Source of the DNA: Actinomycetes bacterium
GTDB taxonomy: Bacteria; Actinomycetota; Acidimicrobiia; Acidimicrobiales; Bog-793
Length of the DNA stretch: 64,000 bases
Direction: 5' to 3'
NCBI GenBank assembly: GCA_021786195.1
Contig: JAJYNS010000064.1
Location: 1-64,000, forward strand
In this document: positions 56,711-64,000 of the stretch, piece by piece
Layout: each line of letters opens with the position of its first letter
Position numbering within the stretch: position 1 is the first letter of the stretch
Made by a program: the position numbers and the translations under genes
The notes under the pieces: model-generated
Told to the model about the DNA's origin: nothing
The model's database searches: none
What the model saw: the letters and a program-made list of their open reading frames with translations, nothing else

Positions 56711-58342
56711 ATGAGCGAGCTACACGACGGTGTCGACGACTCGCGGCCTCCTGCCCTGGCGCCTGCCGGCACCAGGGAGGCTGTCGCTGCGGCGAGGCTG
56801 GCGAAGGAGCTCGCGCGCCTCGAGATCGGCATCTACGCGCGCCTCGACGGTGTCGCCGACGCGGCGCGCCTGCTCGGTGAGCGTGCTCGAGCCGCCGGCG
56901 CTCGGGGCGTGGAGCTGCGCTGCCGGCTCCTCGAGGCAGACGTCCTTGCGAGGTCCTGCGACGTCAGGGCGGCCGTCGAGATCCTCCGCTCCGTCCGCGA
57001 GGCGGCCGACGCCGAGGGCGAGAGGCTCGCCCTCGCGCGCGCCCACTTCGTCATGGCGAACGCCCTCGACCGGATCGGCGCCCGGGCGCAGTCCCTCGAC
57101 GAGGCGGAGCAGGCCGTTCAGCTGCTCGACGACGAGGCGCCCTTGCACCTGCAGGTCGACCACACCATGACGCTCGCCCTGCTCACGAGCTTGTTCCGGA
57201 ACGGGAACGTCTCCTTCGACCTCTTCGCGCACTGCCTCGAGCTCGCTCACCGGCTGGGCGACTCGACCATGCAGCTCACGGTGCTGAACAACATCGCCTG
57301 GATCCAGTACGAGCGGGGCGACCTCGAGTCGGCGCGCTCGACGGTCGAGGACCTCCTCGCGGTCGCGTCGGCGAGCCGGACGCCGCTCAACCTCTCGACG
57401 GTCGACACCGTCGCGCGGGTGCGCTTCGAGCTCGGCGATCCGGCGGCGGCGGAGGCGATGGTCCGCGAGGCGATCACGGGCCCCTCGCCGGCGGTGGAGA
57501 CCGACTCCATGGCGCTGCCGGCGGCGCTGCTCACCCTCGCCAAGATCGTCGCCTCCCGGGAGGGTCCCGCCGCCGCCCGTCCCCTGCTCGAGGAGTGCCT
57601 CGGGCTGTCCGTGGCCCGCAACCTCGTCGAGATGGAGGCTCGCGCGCTGCGGGAGCTGGCGCGGGCTCTCGCGACGGAGCAGGAGTTCAAGCGCGCCTAC
57701 GCCGCGCACGTGGCCTTCTTCGACCGCTGGGAGCGGCTCCGCGCGACCGAGGCCGAGGCTCAGGCAGCGGCGCTCCAGGCCTTGTACGACACCGAGCTCG
57801 CCAGGCGGCGGAGCCGCGAACTGGAGCAGCTCGCCCAGCGCGACCCTCTGACGGGCCTGTGGAACCGCCGCTACCTGTCGGACCGCCTTCCCCGGCTCGC
57901 CCGGGTCGCCTGCCGCACGGCCCGCCCGCTGTCGATCGCGGTCTGCGACCTCGACCACTTCAAGCGGGTCAACGACGTGCTTTCCCACGAGACCGGCGAC
58001 CGCGTCCTCGTCTCGACGAGCCGACTGCTCAGGCGGGCCGTGGAGCCCGGCGGCTTCGTCGTGCGCTTCGGCGGTGAGGAGTTCCTTCTCGTGCTCCCCG
58101 GCCACGACCGGGAACAGGCGGGCCGGGTCGCCGAGGACGTTCGGGCGGCGATGCATGCCCACCCGTGGCTCGCCGACGCCGGGTGCTGGCCGGTGACGAT
58201 CAGCATCGGGGTCGCGACGCTCGGCGCCGACGGCGACATCGCGACGATGATCGCCGAGGGCGACCGGAACATGTACCAGGCCAAGCGCTGCGGCCGGGAC
58301 CGGGTCGTCGCCGACGGCGCGGCCGGCCCCGGGCCGGGCTAG
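56711..58342 (+). CDS. TPR-GGDEF diguanylate cyclase, cytosolic
   Basis: 543 residues, no membrane segment. Helical TPR-like repeats fill about residues 30-355 (for example FDLFAHCLELAHRLGDSTMQ and NNIAWIQYERGDLESARSTV). A linker helix leads to the GGDEF domain (about 375-535): RDPLTGLWNRRYLSDRL, VCDLDHFKRVNDVLSHETGD, and the active site VVRFGGEEFLLVLP at about 453. The RxxD product-inhibition site is not evident at its usual place. It probably makes c-di-GMP under control of a protein partner bound by the TPR part. Its stop overlaps the metH stop region (convergent). Confidence 0.9.
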   Translation: MSELHDGVDDSRPPALAPAGTREAVAAARLAKELARLEIGIYARLDGVADAARLLGERARAAGARGVELRCRLLEADVLARSCDVRAAVEILRSVREAADAEGERLALARAHFVMANALDRIGARAQSLDEAEQAVQLLDDEAPLHLQVDHTMTLALLTSLFRNGNVSFDLFAHCLELAHRLGDSTMQLTVLNNIAWIQYERGDLESARSTVEDLLAVASASRTPLNLSTVDTVARVRFELGDPAAAEAMVREAITGPSPAVETDSMALPAALLTLAKIVASREGPAAARPLLEECLGLSVARNLVEMEARALRELARALATEQEFKRAYAAHVAFFDRWERLRATEAEAQAAALQALYDTELARRRSRELEQLAQRDPLTGLWNRRYLSDRLPRLARVACRTARPLSIAVCDLDHFKRVNDVLSHETGDRVLVSTSRLLRRAVEPGGFVVRFGGEEFLLVLPGHDREQAGRVAEDVRAAMHAHPWLADAGCWPVTISIGVATLGADGDIATMIAEGDRNMYQAKRCGRDRVVADGAAGPGPG

Positions 58343-61300
58343 GCGACGAAGTACTTCGCGCTGGGGTGGTGGCAGACGAGCGCGACCGTCGTCTGCTCGG
58401 GCTCGAGCTGGGCCTCTTCGCTCACCGACACCCCGATGCGCCCGGCGTCGAGGAGGTCGACCACCTTGGCGTTGTCCTCGAGGTCCGGGCAGGCGGGGTA
58501 GCCGAAGGAGTAGCGCCCCCCCCGGTACTGCTGGCGGAACAGGCCGCGAAGCGTCGGGCCGTCCTCCTCGGCGAAGCCCCACTCCTTCCGCATCCTCGCG
58601 TGCCACAGCTCCATCAGCGCCTCGGTCATCTCGACCGAGAGCCCGTGGAGGCCGACGTAGTCCCGGTAGCGGTCGGCGCCGAAGAGCTCCCGGGCACGCG
58701 CCGAGGCGCGTGGTCCCATCGTCGCGACGACGAGCCCGAGGTAGTCCGCCTCGCCCGAGTCCAGCGGCCGGAAGAAGTCGGCGATGCAGAGGAAGGGTGC
58801 CTCCCGCTGGCGCGGCAGGTCGAAGCGGGCGAGCTCTCGACTGCCCGAGCCGTCGAGCACGACCAGGCTGTTGCCGACCGACCCGGCGCGGAAGTAGCCC
58901 CAGGCCACCTGGGGGACGAGGACGTCCTGGGCCTTGGCGTCGTCGAGGCGCAGGCGGAGCTCGGCTCGGACGCGCTCTTTGAACTCGGCGTCGTCCTCGC
59001 CGGCCTCCGGGCGGTAGCCCCACTGGTTGCGGAACAGGGCTGTCTCGTTGAGGTAGGCGCGCACCTCGTCGAGCGCGATCCCCTTGGCGACGCGGCTGCC
59101 GAGGAACGGCGGCACGAAGACCGGGTTGTCGGTGGCGACCTCCGGGGAGCGCTCGGGAAGGCTCGAGGGGTCGACGGCGGCGAGGCGGGCGCTGCGGCGC
59201 TGGGGGAGCACCCTTCCGGTCGGCTCGGTGCCGAAGGCGGGGTCGTCCTCTCCCGAGCGCTTCAGCTCCATCAGCCGCTCGAGGGTCCGGAGCCCCTCGA
59301 ACGCGTCCCTGCCGTAGAAGACCTTGCCGTCGTAGACCTCTCGAAGGTCCCGCTCGACGTAGCTGCGCGTCAGCGCGGCCCCGCCGAGCAGCACCGGCAG
59401 GTGCGCGGCGCCGCGGCGGTTCATCTCCTCGAGGTTCTCCCGCATGACGAGGGTGGACTTCACGAGCAGGCCGCTCATGCCGAGGGCGTCGGCGCCGACC
59501 TCCTCGGCCTTGGCGAGCATCTCGGAGATCGGCACCTTGATCCCGAGGTTGTGGACCTCGTAGCCGTTGTTCGTGAGGATGATGTCGACCAGGTTCTTGC
59601 CGATGTCGTGGACGTCGCCCTTCACGGTCGCGAGGACGACCCTGCCCCGGCCGCCGTCGCCGCTGCGCTCCATGCGCGGCTCCAGGTGGGCGACGGCCGC
59701 CTTCATCGTCTCGGCCGACTGGAGGACGAAGGGCAGCTGCATCTCTCCCGAGGCGAACAGCTCGCCGACGGTCCTCATCCCCTCCAATAGCACCTCGTTG
59801 ACGATCGAAAGGGCGGAGCGACCGCTTGCGAGGGCCTCGTCGAGGTCGTCTTCGAGCCCGATCCTGTCGCCGTCGACGATCCTCCGGGCGAGGCGCTGCT
59901 CGACCGGCCAGTCGCGGCGGTCGACCTTCGTCGGGGCCGTGCCCTCCGCCGAGGAGAAGTGCGAGATCAGCTCCTGCAACGGGTCGTAGCCCGGCCTGCG
60001 GCGGTCGTAGACGAGGTCGAGGCAGAGGTCCCGGGCGACGGGGTCGAGCTTGTGGAGCGGCTCGATGCGTGCGGCGTGCACGATCGCGGCGTCGAGCCCG
60101 GCAGCGACGCACTCGTGGAGGAAGACCGAGTTGAGCGCCTGGCGCGCCGCGCTCGAGAGCCCGAAGGAGACGTTCGAGAGCCCGAGGATCGTGTAGGTTC
60201 CCGGCAGCTCCGCCTTGATCCGCCGGATCGCCTCGATCGTCTCGACGCCGTCCCGCCGGCTTTCCTCCATCCCGGTCGTGAGCGGCAGGGCGAGCGGGTC
60301 GAAGAACAGGTCGGAGGGCTCCAGGCCGTAGCGGCCGACGGCGAGCTCGAAGATCGCCCGGGCCGCGGCCAGCTTCCACTCGGCGGTGCGGGCCTGGCCC
60401 TGCTCGTCGATGCAGGTGCACACGACGGCGGCGCCGTGCTCTCGGGCGAGGGAGAGGAACTGGTCGAGGCGGGTGCCGGGCCCGTCGCCGTCCTCGAGGT
60501 TGACGGAGTTGAGCACCGACCGCCCGCCGAGCCGCTCGAGCGCGGTCCGCACGACGGCGGGCTCGGTCGAGTCGACCATCACCGGCACGGTCGACTGGAC
60601 GGCGAGCCGGCCCATCACCCGGGCCATGTCGGCGACGCCGTCGGCCCCCGTGTAGTCCACGCAGACGTCGATCATGTGGGCGCCCTCGCGGACCTGGCCC
60701 CTCGCGATCTCGACGACCGTCTCGTCGTCACCGGCGAGCATCGCTTCTCTGAAGCGCTTCGAGCCGTTGGCGTTCGTGCGCTCGCCGACGACGAGGAAGG
60801 ACTGGTCCTGCTCGAAGGGGACGAAGCTGTAGAGCGACGAGGCCCCCGGCTCGTGAGCCGGGGAGCGCCGCTTGGGCACGAGCCCGCCGACGGACTCGAC
60901 GACCCGGGCCATGTGCTCCGGCGTCGTGCCGCAGCACCCGCCGACGACCGACACCCCGAGGTCGGCCACGAAGGTCCTGAGGTGCCCGGCGAGCTCCTCG
61001 GGGCCGAGGTCGTAGTGCATCCTCCCGTCGACGACGCTCGGGAGCCCGGCGTTCGGCAGCGTCGAGACGGGCAGCCGGGAGTGCTCGCAGAGGTAGCGGA
61101 CGGGCTCGTACATCTCCGCCGGGCCGGTGGCGCAGTTGATGCCGACGACGGCCGGCCGCATCGCGTCGAGCGCCGCGAGCGCTGCGCCGATCTCGGTGCC
61201 GGGCAGCATCCTGCCGGTGAGCTCGATCGTCACCTGGACCTGGAGGGGGACCTCGCGGCCGGTAGCGGCCATCGCTCGTCGGCACGCGGCGATCGCCGCC

Positions 61301-61803
61301 TTCGCGCCGAGGAGGTCGAAGCAGGTCTCGACGAGCAGCAGGTCGACGCCTCCCTCGAGCAGCGCGCTCGCTTCGACCTCGTAGGCGTCGCGCAGGTCCG
61401 CGTAGGAGATCTGGCCGAGGCTCGGGAACTTCGTCCCCGGGCCCATGCTGCCGGCGACGAAGCGGGGCCGGTCCGGGGTCGAGAACCCCGACGCGACCTC
61501 CTTCGCGAGCTCGGCGGACCGCCGGGCCAGCTCGGCGGCGCGCTCCGCGATGCCGTACTCGGCGAGCACGGTGGGGAACGCCCCGAAGGAGTTCGTCTCC
61601 ACGACGTCCACGCCGACGGAGAGGAACGACTCGTGCAGCTCCTGGACGACGTCTGGCCGGCTGGCGCACAGCACCTCGTTGCAGCCCTCGAGCGCGGAGC
61701 CGCCGAAGTCGTCCGGACCGAGGCCTCGCAGCTGCAGGTTCGTGCCCATGGCCCCGTCGAAGAGGACGACTCGCTCCCTGAGCAGGTCGAGGTAGCCGGG
61801 CAT
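58339..61803 (-). CDS. metH: Cobalamin-dependent methionine synthase
   Basis: 1154 residues with all four modules in order. Homocysteine domain (1-310; zinc ligands in INCATGP and VGGCCGTTPEH). Folate-binding pterin domain (about 325-590; VGERTNANGSKRFR). Cobalamin cap and Rossmann domain (about 610-830; VKGDVHDIGKNLVDIILTNN with the cobalt-ligand His). AdoMet activation domain (about 860-1154; ending in CHHPSAKYF). Transfers the methyl group from methyl-THF to homocysteine. The ATG at 61803 lies 8 nt after TAGCGT, so there is no room for a cobalamin riboswitch; TTG at 61812 is a less likely start. Confidence 0.95.
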   Translation of the reverse strand: MPGYLDLLRERVVLFDGAMGTNLQLRGLGPDDFGGSALEGCNEVLCASRPDVVQELHESFLSVGVDVVETNSFGAFPTVLAEYGIAERAAELARRSAELAKEVASGFSTPDRPRFVAGSMGPGTKFPSLGQISYADLRDAYEVEASALLEGGVDLLLVETCFDLLGAKAAIAACRRAMAATGREVPLQVQVTIELTGRMLPGTEIGAALAALDAMRPAVVGINCATGPAEMYEPVRYLCEHSRLPVSTLPNAGLPSVVDGRMHYDLGPEELAGHLRTFVADLGVSVVGGCCGTTPEHMARVVESVGGLVPKRRSPAHEPGASSLYSFVPFEQDQSFLVVGERTNANGSKRFREAMLAGDDETVVEIARGQVREGAHMIDVCVDYTGADGVADMARVMGRLAVQSTVPVMVDSTEPAVVRTALERLGGRSVLNSVNLEDGDGPGTRLDQFLSLAREHGAAVVCTCIDEQGQARTAEWKLAAARAIFELAVGRYGLEPSDLFFDPLALPLTTGMEESRRDGVETIEAIRRIKAELPGTYTILGLSNVSFGLSSAARQALNSVFLHECVAAGLDAAIVHAARIEPLHKLDPVARDLCLDLVYDRRRPGYDPLQELISHFSSAEGTAPTKVDRRDWPVEQRLARRIVDGDRIGLEDDLDEALASGRSALSIVNEVLLEGMRTVGELFASGEMQLPFVLQSAETMKAAVAHLEPRMERSGDGGRGRVVLATVKGDVHDIGKNLVDIILTNNGYEVHNLGIKVPISEMLAKAEEVGADALGMSGLLVKSTLVMRENLEEMNRRGAAHLPVLLGGAALTRSYVERDLREVYDGKVFYGRDAFEGLRTLERLMELKRSGEDDPAFGTEPTGRVLPQRRSARLAAVDPSSLPERSPEVATDNPVFVPPFLGSRVAKGIALDEVRAYLNETALFRNQWGYRPEAGEDDAEFKERVRAELRLRLDDAKAQDVLVPQVAWGYFRAGSVGNSLVVLDGSGSRELARFDLPRQREAPFLCIADFFRPLDSGEADYLGLVVATMGPRASARARELFGADRYRDYVGLHGLSVEMTEALMELWHARMRKEWGFAEEDGPTLRGLFRQQYRGGRYSFGYPACPDLEDNAKVVDLLDAGRIGVSVSEEAQLEPEQTTVALVCHHPSAKYFVA

Positions 61804-61951
61804 CGCCGGCAACGCTAACGGCTGTGGCCCCTCCCGCTGGCCACGACGGGCCGGAGGACCTCTGCAGGGCGTCGGTATGTGGGCGAGTAGTCGCTCGGCG
61901 CAGTCTCCTCCCGTCGACGGCCGCGAGGCCCGACGAGCGCAGGAGGGTGCG

Positions 61952-62578
61952 ATGCGACCGGAGATCGAGCTCGGACCGAAGGACGTGCTGACGGTCGAGG
62001 CCTGGCGGGACCCGCTGGTCGAGGCGCTCGGCCACGACGCCCGCTCGGCCTATGTCGAGCGGTTCTGGCTGCCGGTCCTCGGGCCCTCGACGGTGCTCCT
62101 GCTCAGACGCCTGGCAGGACCCCTCGAGCGCTCACCCGGCGGGATGGCGCTGAGGCTCGCCGAGACGTCCCGCTCGCTCGGCCTCGGCGAGCGCCTCGGG
62201 CGCAACAGCACGTTCTTGCGGACGATCTCGCGCACGATCGAGTTCGAGCTCGCCCGGCTGGTCGCTCCTGCGCGCCTCTCGGTCCGCACCGTGCTCCCCC
62301 CGCTCCCGAGGCGTTACGTCGTCCGGCTGCCGGAGCAGCTGCGTGAGGAGCTCTCCCAGGCGGAGCGCCTCGCGTCGAGCCGGGTGGTGGCCGCCGACCA
62401 GCGGCTGCGGGGGCGGCAGCTCGCGCTGAGCCTCGTCGAGCTCGGCGAGGACGAGGCCGCGACCGAGCGGCAGCTTCTCCGGTGGCGGTTCCATCCGGCG
62501 CTCGCACGAGAGTGCAGCGAGTGGGCGGCGGCCACCCGGCGGGGGACACCCGCCCGAGAGGCGCCGCCGGCGTCGTGA
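61952..62578 (+). CDS. Conserved hypothetical protein
   Basis: 208 residues, soluble, Leu/Arg-rich helical. The N-terminus ELGPKDVLTVEAWRDPLVEA and the segment RTISRTIEFELARLVAPARL look like conserved structured regions, and PPLPRRYVVRLPEQL bridges them. I cannot assign a function or a named domain. ATG at 61952 follows AGGAGG by 5 nt. It ends 3 bp from the convergent nitroreductase gene. Confidence 0.65.
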   Translation: MRPEIELGPKDVLTVEAWRDPLVEALGHDARSAYVERFWLPVLGPSTVLLLRRLAGPLERSPGGMALRLAETSRSLGLGERLGRNSTFLRTISRTIEFELARLVAPARLSVRTVLPPLPRRYVVRLPEQLREELSQAERLASSRVVAADQRLRGRQLALSLVELGEDEAATERQLLRWRFHPALARECSEWAAATRRGTPAREAPPAS

Positions 62579-62581
62579 GCC

Positions 62582-63181
62582 TCACCAGCCGTCCCGGTGG
62601 ACCAGGTCCTCGGGTGGCCGGCGGCGGGCGTGCGGTCGCGCAGGTGCGCCGGGGGAGGCGAGGCCGAGGGCCACTGCGCCGATCGTCGTCCTCCCCTCCG
62701 GCACCCCGAGGCCGCCGAGCACGCTCGACTCGGCGGCGTGCAGGCGGAACAGCAGCGCCCCGAGCCCGGCGTCGGCCGCCGCGAGCAGCAGCTGCATCAC
62801 GACGAAGGCCGAGTCGACGAGCCAGTAGGGGACCGGCCAGCCCGACGCCGGGAGGCCGGCGAGACCGGAGGCAGACTTGTCAGGCTCGGCGTAGCGCCGG
62901 ACGTACGCGTCCGGGTCCGCCACCGGCACGACGATCGCCGGCGCGGCGAGGATCCCCTCGGCCTGCTTCGACGAGCGCCAGGACGGTTCGCTCGCGAGCT
63001 CCCAAAAGCGCGCCCGCGCCTCGTCCGAGACGAGCAGGAGCAGCTCGACGCCCTGGGAGAACCCAGCCGAGGGCGCGCTGAGCGCAAGGTGGACCAGCCG
63101 CTCGAGCAGCCCGGGGTCGAGCGGCTCCGGCGAGAAGCGGCGGGTCATCCGCCGGCGGCGCAGCAGCTCGGACAGCTCCAC
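62582..63181 (-). CDS. Nitroreductase-family FMN protein
   Basis: 199 residues. LSELLRRRRMTRRFSPEPLD is the N-terminal FMN-phosphate binding block (basic RRR/MTRRF). ALSAPSAGFSQGVELLLLV and, near the C-terminus, LGVPEGRTTIGAVALG complete the fold. The GTG at 63181 is 6 nt after TACCGT, a leaderless arrangement; the longer frame upstream is Pro/Gly-rich. The physiological substrate of such flavin reductases cannot be inferred; a BluB- or F420-related role is not indicated by clear motifs. Confidence 0.85.
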   Translation of the reverse strand: MELSELLRRRRMTRRFSPEPLDPGLLERLVHLALSAPSAGFSQGVELLLLVSDEARARFWELASEPSWRSSKQAEGILAAPAIVVPVADPDAYVRRYAEPDKSASGLAGLPASGWPVPYWLVDSAFVVMQLLLAAADAGLGALLFRLHAAESSVLGGLGVPEGRTTIGAVALGLASPGAPARPHARRRPPEDLVHRDGW

Positions 63182-63327
63182 CGGAGCACGGTAGCCAAAC
63201 CCGTCCAGGGGCTGCTGCCGCCGGGCTGGCCGCTCGGGCCCCCGACCGTCCAGGGGCCCTCCCGGAGGCCATGCTGGTGCCACCGCGATCCTGGCGCGAG
63301 CGCAGGGGGGCGAGGTGATCGGGAATG

Positions 63328-63356
63328 TTGACCTGACTGGTTAGTATTCGTATCGC
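63328..63356 (+). promoter_or_regulatory. Sigma-70-type promoter for the rhodanese-ThiF gene
   Basis: TTGACC (63328-63333), 17-nt spacer, TATCGC (63351-63356), 24 bp before the GTG at 63381. The stretch 63321-63355 is noticeably AT-richer than its surroundings. GAGGGAGGG at 63365-63373 is the ribosome-binding site. Confidence 0.6.
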
Positions 63357-63380
63357 CGCAGACCGAGGGAGGGCCGCCAG

Positions 63381-64000
63381 GTGCCGAGCGTGAGAGACCT
63401 GCTCGCGAGGGTGAGGGCCGAGATCAAAGAGGTCGAGCCGTCCGAGGCCGAGGCGCGCCGGGGCGACGTCTTGTACCTCGACGTGCGAGAGGCCGACGAG
63501 TACGCGCAAGGCGCCCTGCCCGGGGCGCTGCACCTGCCGAGGGGCTTCCTCGAGCTGCAGATCGAGGGCCTCGTGCCGGCGAAGGACCACCCGATCGTCA
63601 TCTACTGCGCCGGCGGGGTGCGCTCGGCGTTCGCGGCGAAGAGCCTGGAGGAGCTCGGCTACCGCGACGTCGCCTCCATGGCGGGCGGGTTCAACCGCTG
63701 GAAGGACGAGGGCCGGCCCTGGTCGGTGCCCAGGGTCCTCGACGCCGACCAGCGCAACCGCTACCAGCGCCACCTCCTGTTGCCGGAGGTCGGCGAGGCC
63801 GGCCAGCGGAGGCTCCTCGACGCCCGGGTGCTGCTGCTCGGAGCCGGCGGGCTCGGCTCGCCTGCCGCGCTCTACCTCGCCGCGGCGGGGGTCGGGACGA
63901 TCGGCATCGTCGACATGGACGTCGTCGACGCCTCCAACCTCCAGCGCCAGATCCTCCACACGCTCGATCGCGTCGGGGAGCGGAAGGTGGACTCGGCGAA
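63381..64000 (+). CDS. Rhodanese-ThiF/MoeB fusion, truncated by window end
   Basis: The first 206 codons are inside the window. The N-terminal rhodanese domain (about 5-110) has LYLDVREADEYAQGALPGAL and the active-site loop IVIYCAGGVRSAF with its cysteine near residue 75. The E1-like adenylyltransferase domain starts at about 118: NRYQRHLLLPEVGEAGQRRL, then the nucleotide site LLLGAGGLGSPAALYLAAAG and DMDVVDASNLQRQILH. It should adenylate a ubiquitin-like sulfur carrier (MoaD/ThiS/CysO type) and move sulfur via the rhodanese Cys. The usual MoeZ order is E1 first and rhodanese last, so this order is reversed. Confidence 0.88.
   Translation, partial: MPSVRDLLARVRAEIKEVEPSEAEARRGDVLYLDVREADEYAQGALPGALHLPRGFLELQIEGLVPAKDHPIVIYCAGGVRSAFAAKSLEELGYRDVASMAGGFNRWKDEGRPWSVPRVLDADQRNRYQRHLLLPEVGEAGQRRLLDARVLLLGAGGLGSPAALYLAAAGVGTIGIVDMDVVDASNLQRQILHTLDRVGERKVDSA

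Noticed and set aside
61804-61950. Cobalamin riboswitch ahead of metH
   Set aside because: The metH leader appears to be only about 8 nt (TAGCGT just upstream) and no B12-box sequence is visible.

Overview
The window is 64 kb of very GC-rich, densely packed DNA. Gene content points to an actinobacterium (Actinomycetota): a WhiB regulator, a PdtaS-like sensor kinase, DUF3107, a paired ArsA/Get3-like ATPase locus, the GlgE/TreS-maltokinase pathway, a FolP2-type pteroate synthase homologue, and GTG/TTG starts with TANNNT boxes 6-7 nt upstream (leaderless promoters). A complete System I cytochrome c maturation operon (ccmA to ccmI) is uncommon in actinobacteria and suggests a deep lineage such as Acidimicrobiia. 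That placement is inference; no rRNA gene is present.

Layout. 1-4.9 kb: zinc-independent quinone reductase, cis-prenyltransferase, methyltransferase, glutamate decarboxylase, peroxiredoxin. 4.97-6.13 kb: decayed remains of an Opp/Dpp-type ABC transporter (binding protein, two permeases, ATPase), followed by an intact PfkB sugar kinase and GH4 glycosidase (6.2-8.5 kb). 8.5-12.6 kb: a thiamine/HMP locus, in which a TPP riboswitch heads thiY-thiX plus an APH-fold kinase, with thiZ divergent. 12.6-15 kb: PAP2 protein, small proteins, an LppX/LprG-like lipoprotein candidate. 15-19.1 kb: divergent valS and cysS. 19.1-22.5 kb: small proteins, SIMPL protein, one-TM protein, SigE-like sigma factor, cold-shock protein. 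22.5-33 kb: glycogen and alpha-glucan block, with glgX convergent to the operon GT4-glgE-treS/mak-glgB. 33-41 kb: gmd, then nine ccm genes. 41-44.3 kb: Fe-S type HTH regulator divergent from mrp, then a dGTPase-like gene. 44.5-47 kb: DUF929 protein, SPFH and NfeD pair. 47.1-52.3 kb: DUF3107, two Get3-like ATPases, PHP phosphatase, PdtaS-like kinase, convergent whiB. 52.5-58.3 kb: SGNH/DUF459 protein, ppa, operon trx(TPR)-folP2-holA, and a TPR-GGDEF protein. 58.3-64 kb: metH, a conserved hypothetical, a nitroreductase, and a rhodanese-ThiF/MoeB fusion cut by the window end.

How the genes work together. GlgE, the maltokinase half of TreS/Mak, GlgB and the coupled GT4 would form the maltose-1-phosphate route to branched alpha-glucan, and GlgX would debranch it. 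The ccm genes attach heme to c-type cytochromes. The riboswitch operon probably imports a thiamine precursor and phosphorylates it or thiamine. The regulator-Mrp pair probably links Fe-S status to Fe-S carrier supply. Translational coupling by 4-nt ATGA/GTGA overlaps is pervasive; two genes (folP2 and mrp) lack an ordinary start codon where their domains require one.

No tRNA, rRNA, CRISPR array, intact transposon or prophage was recognised.
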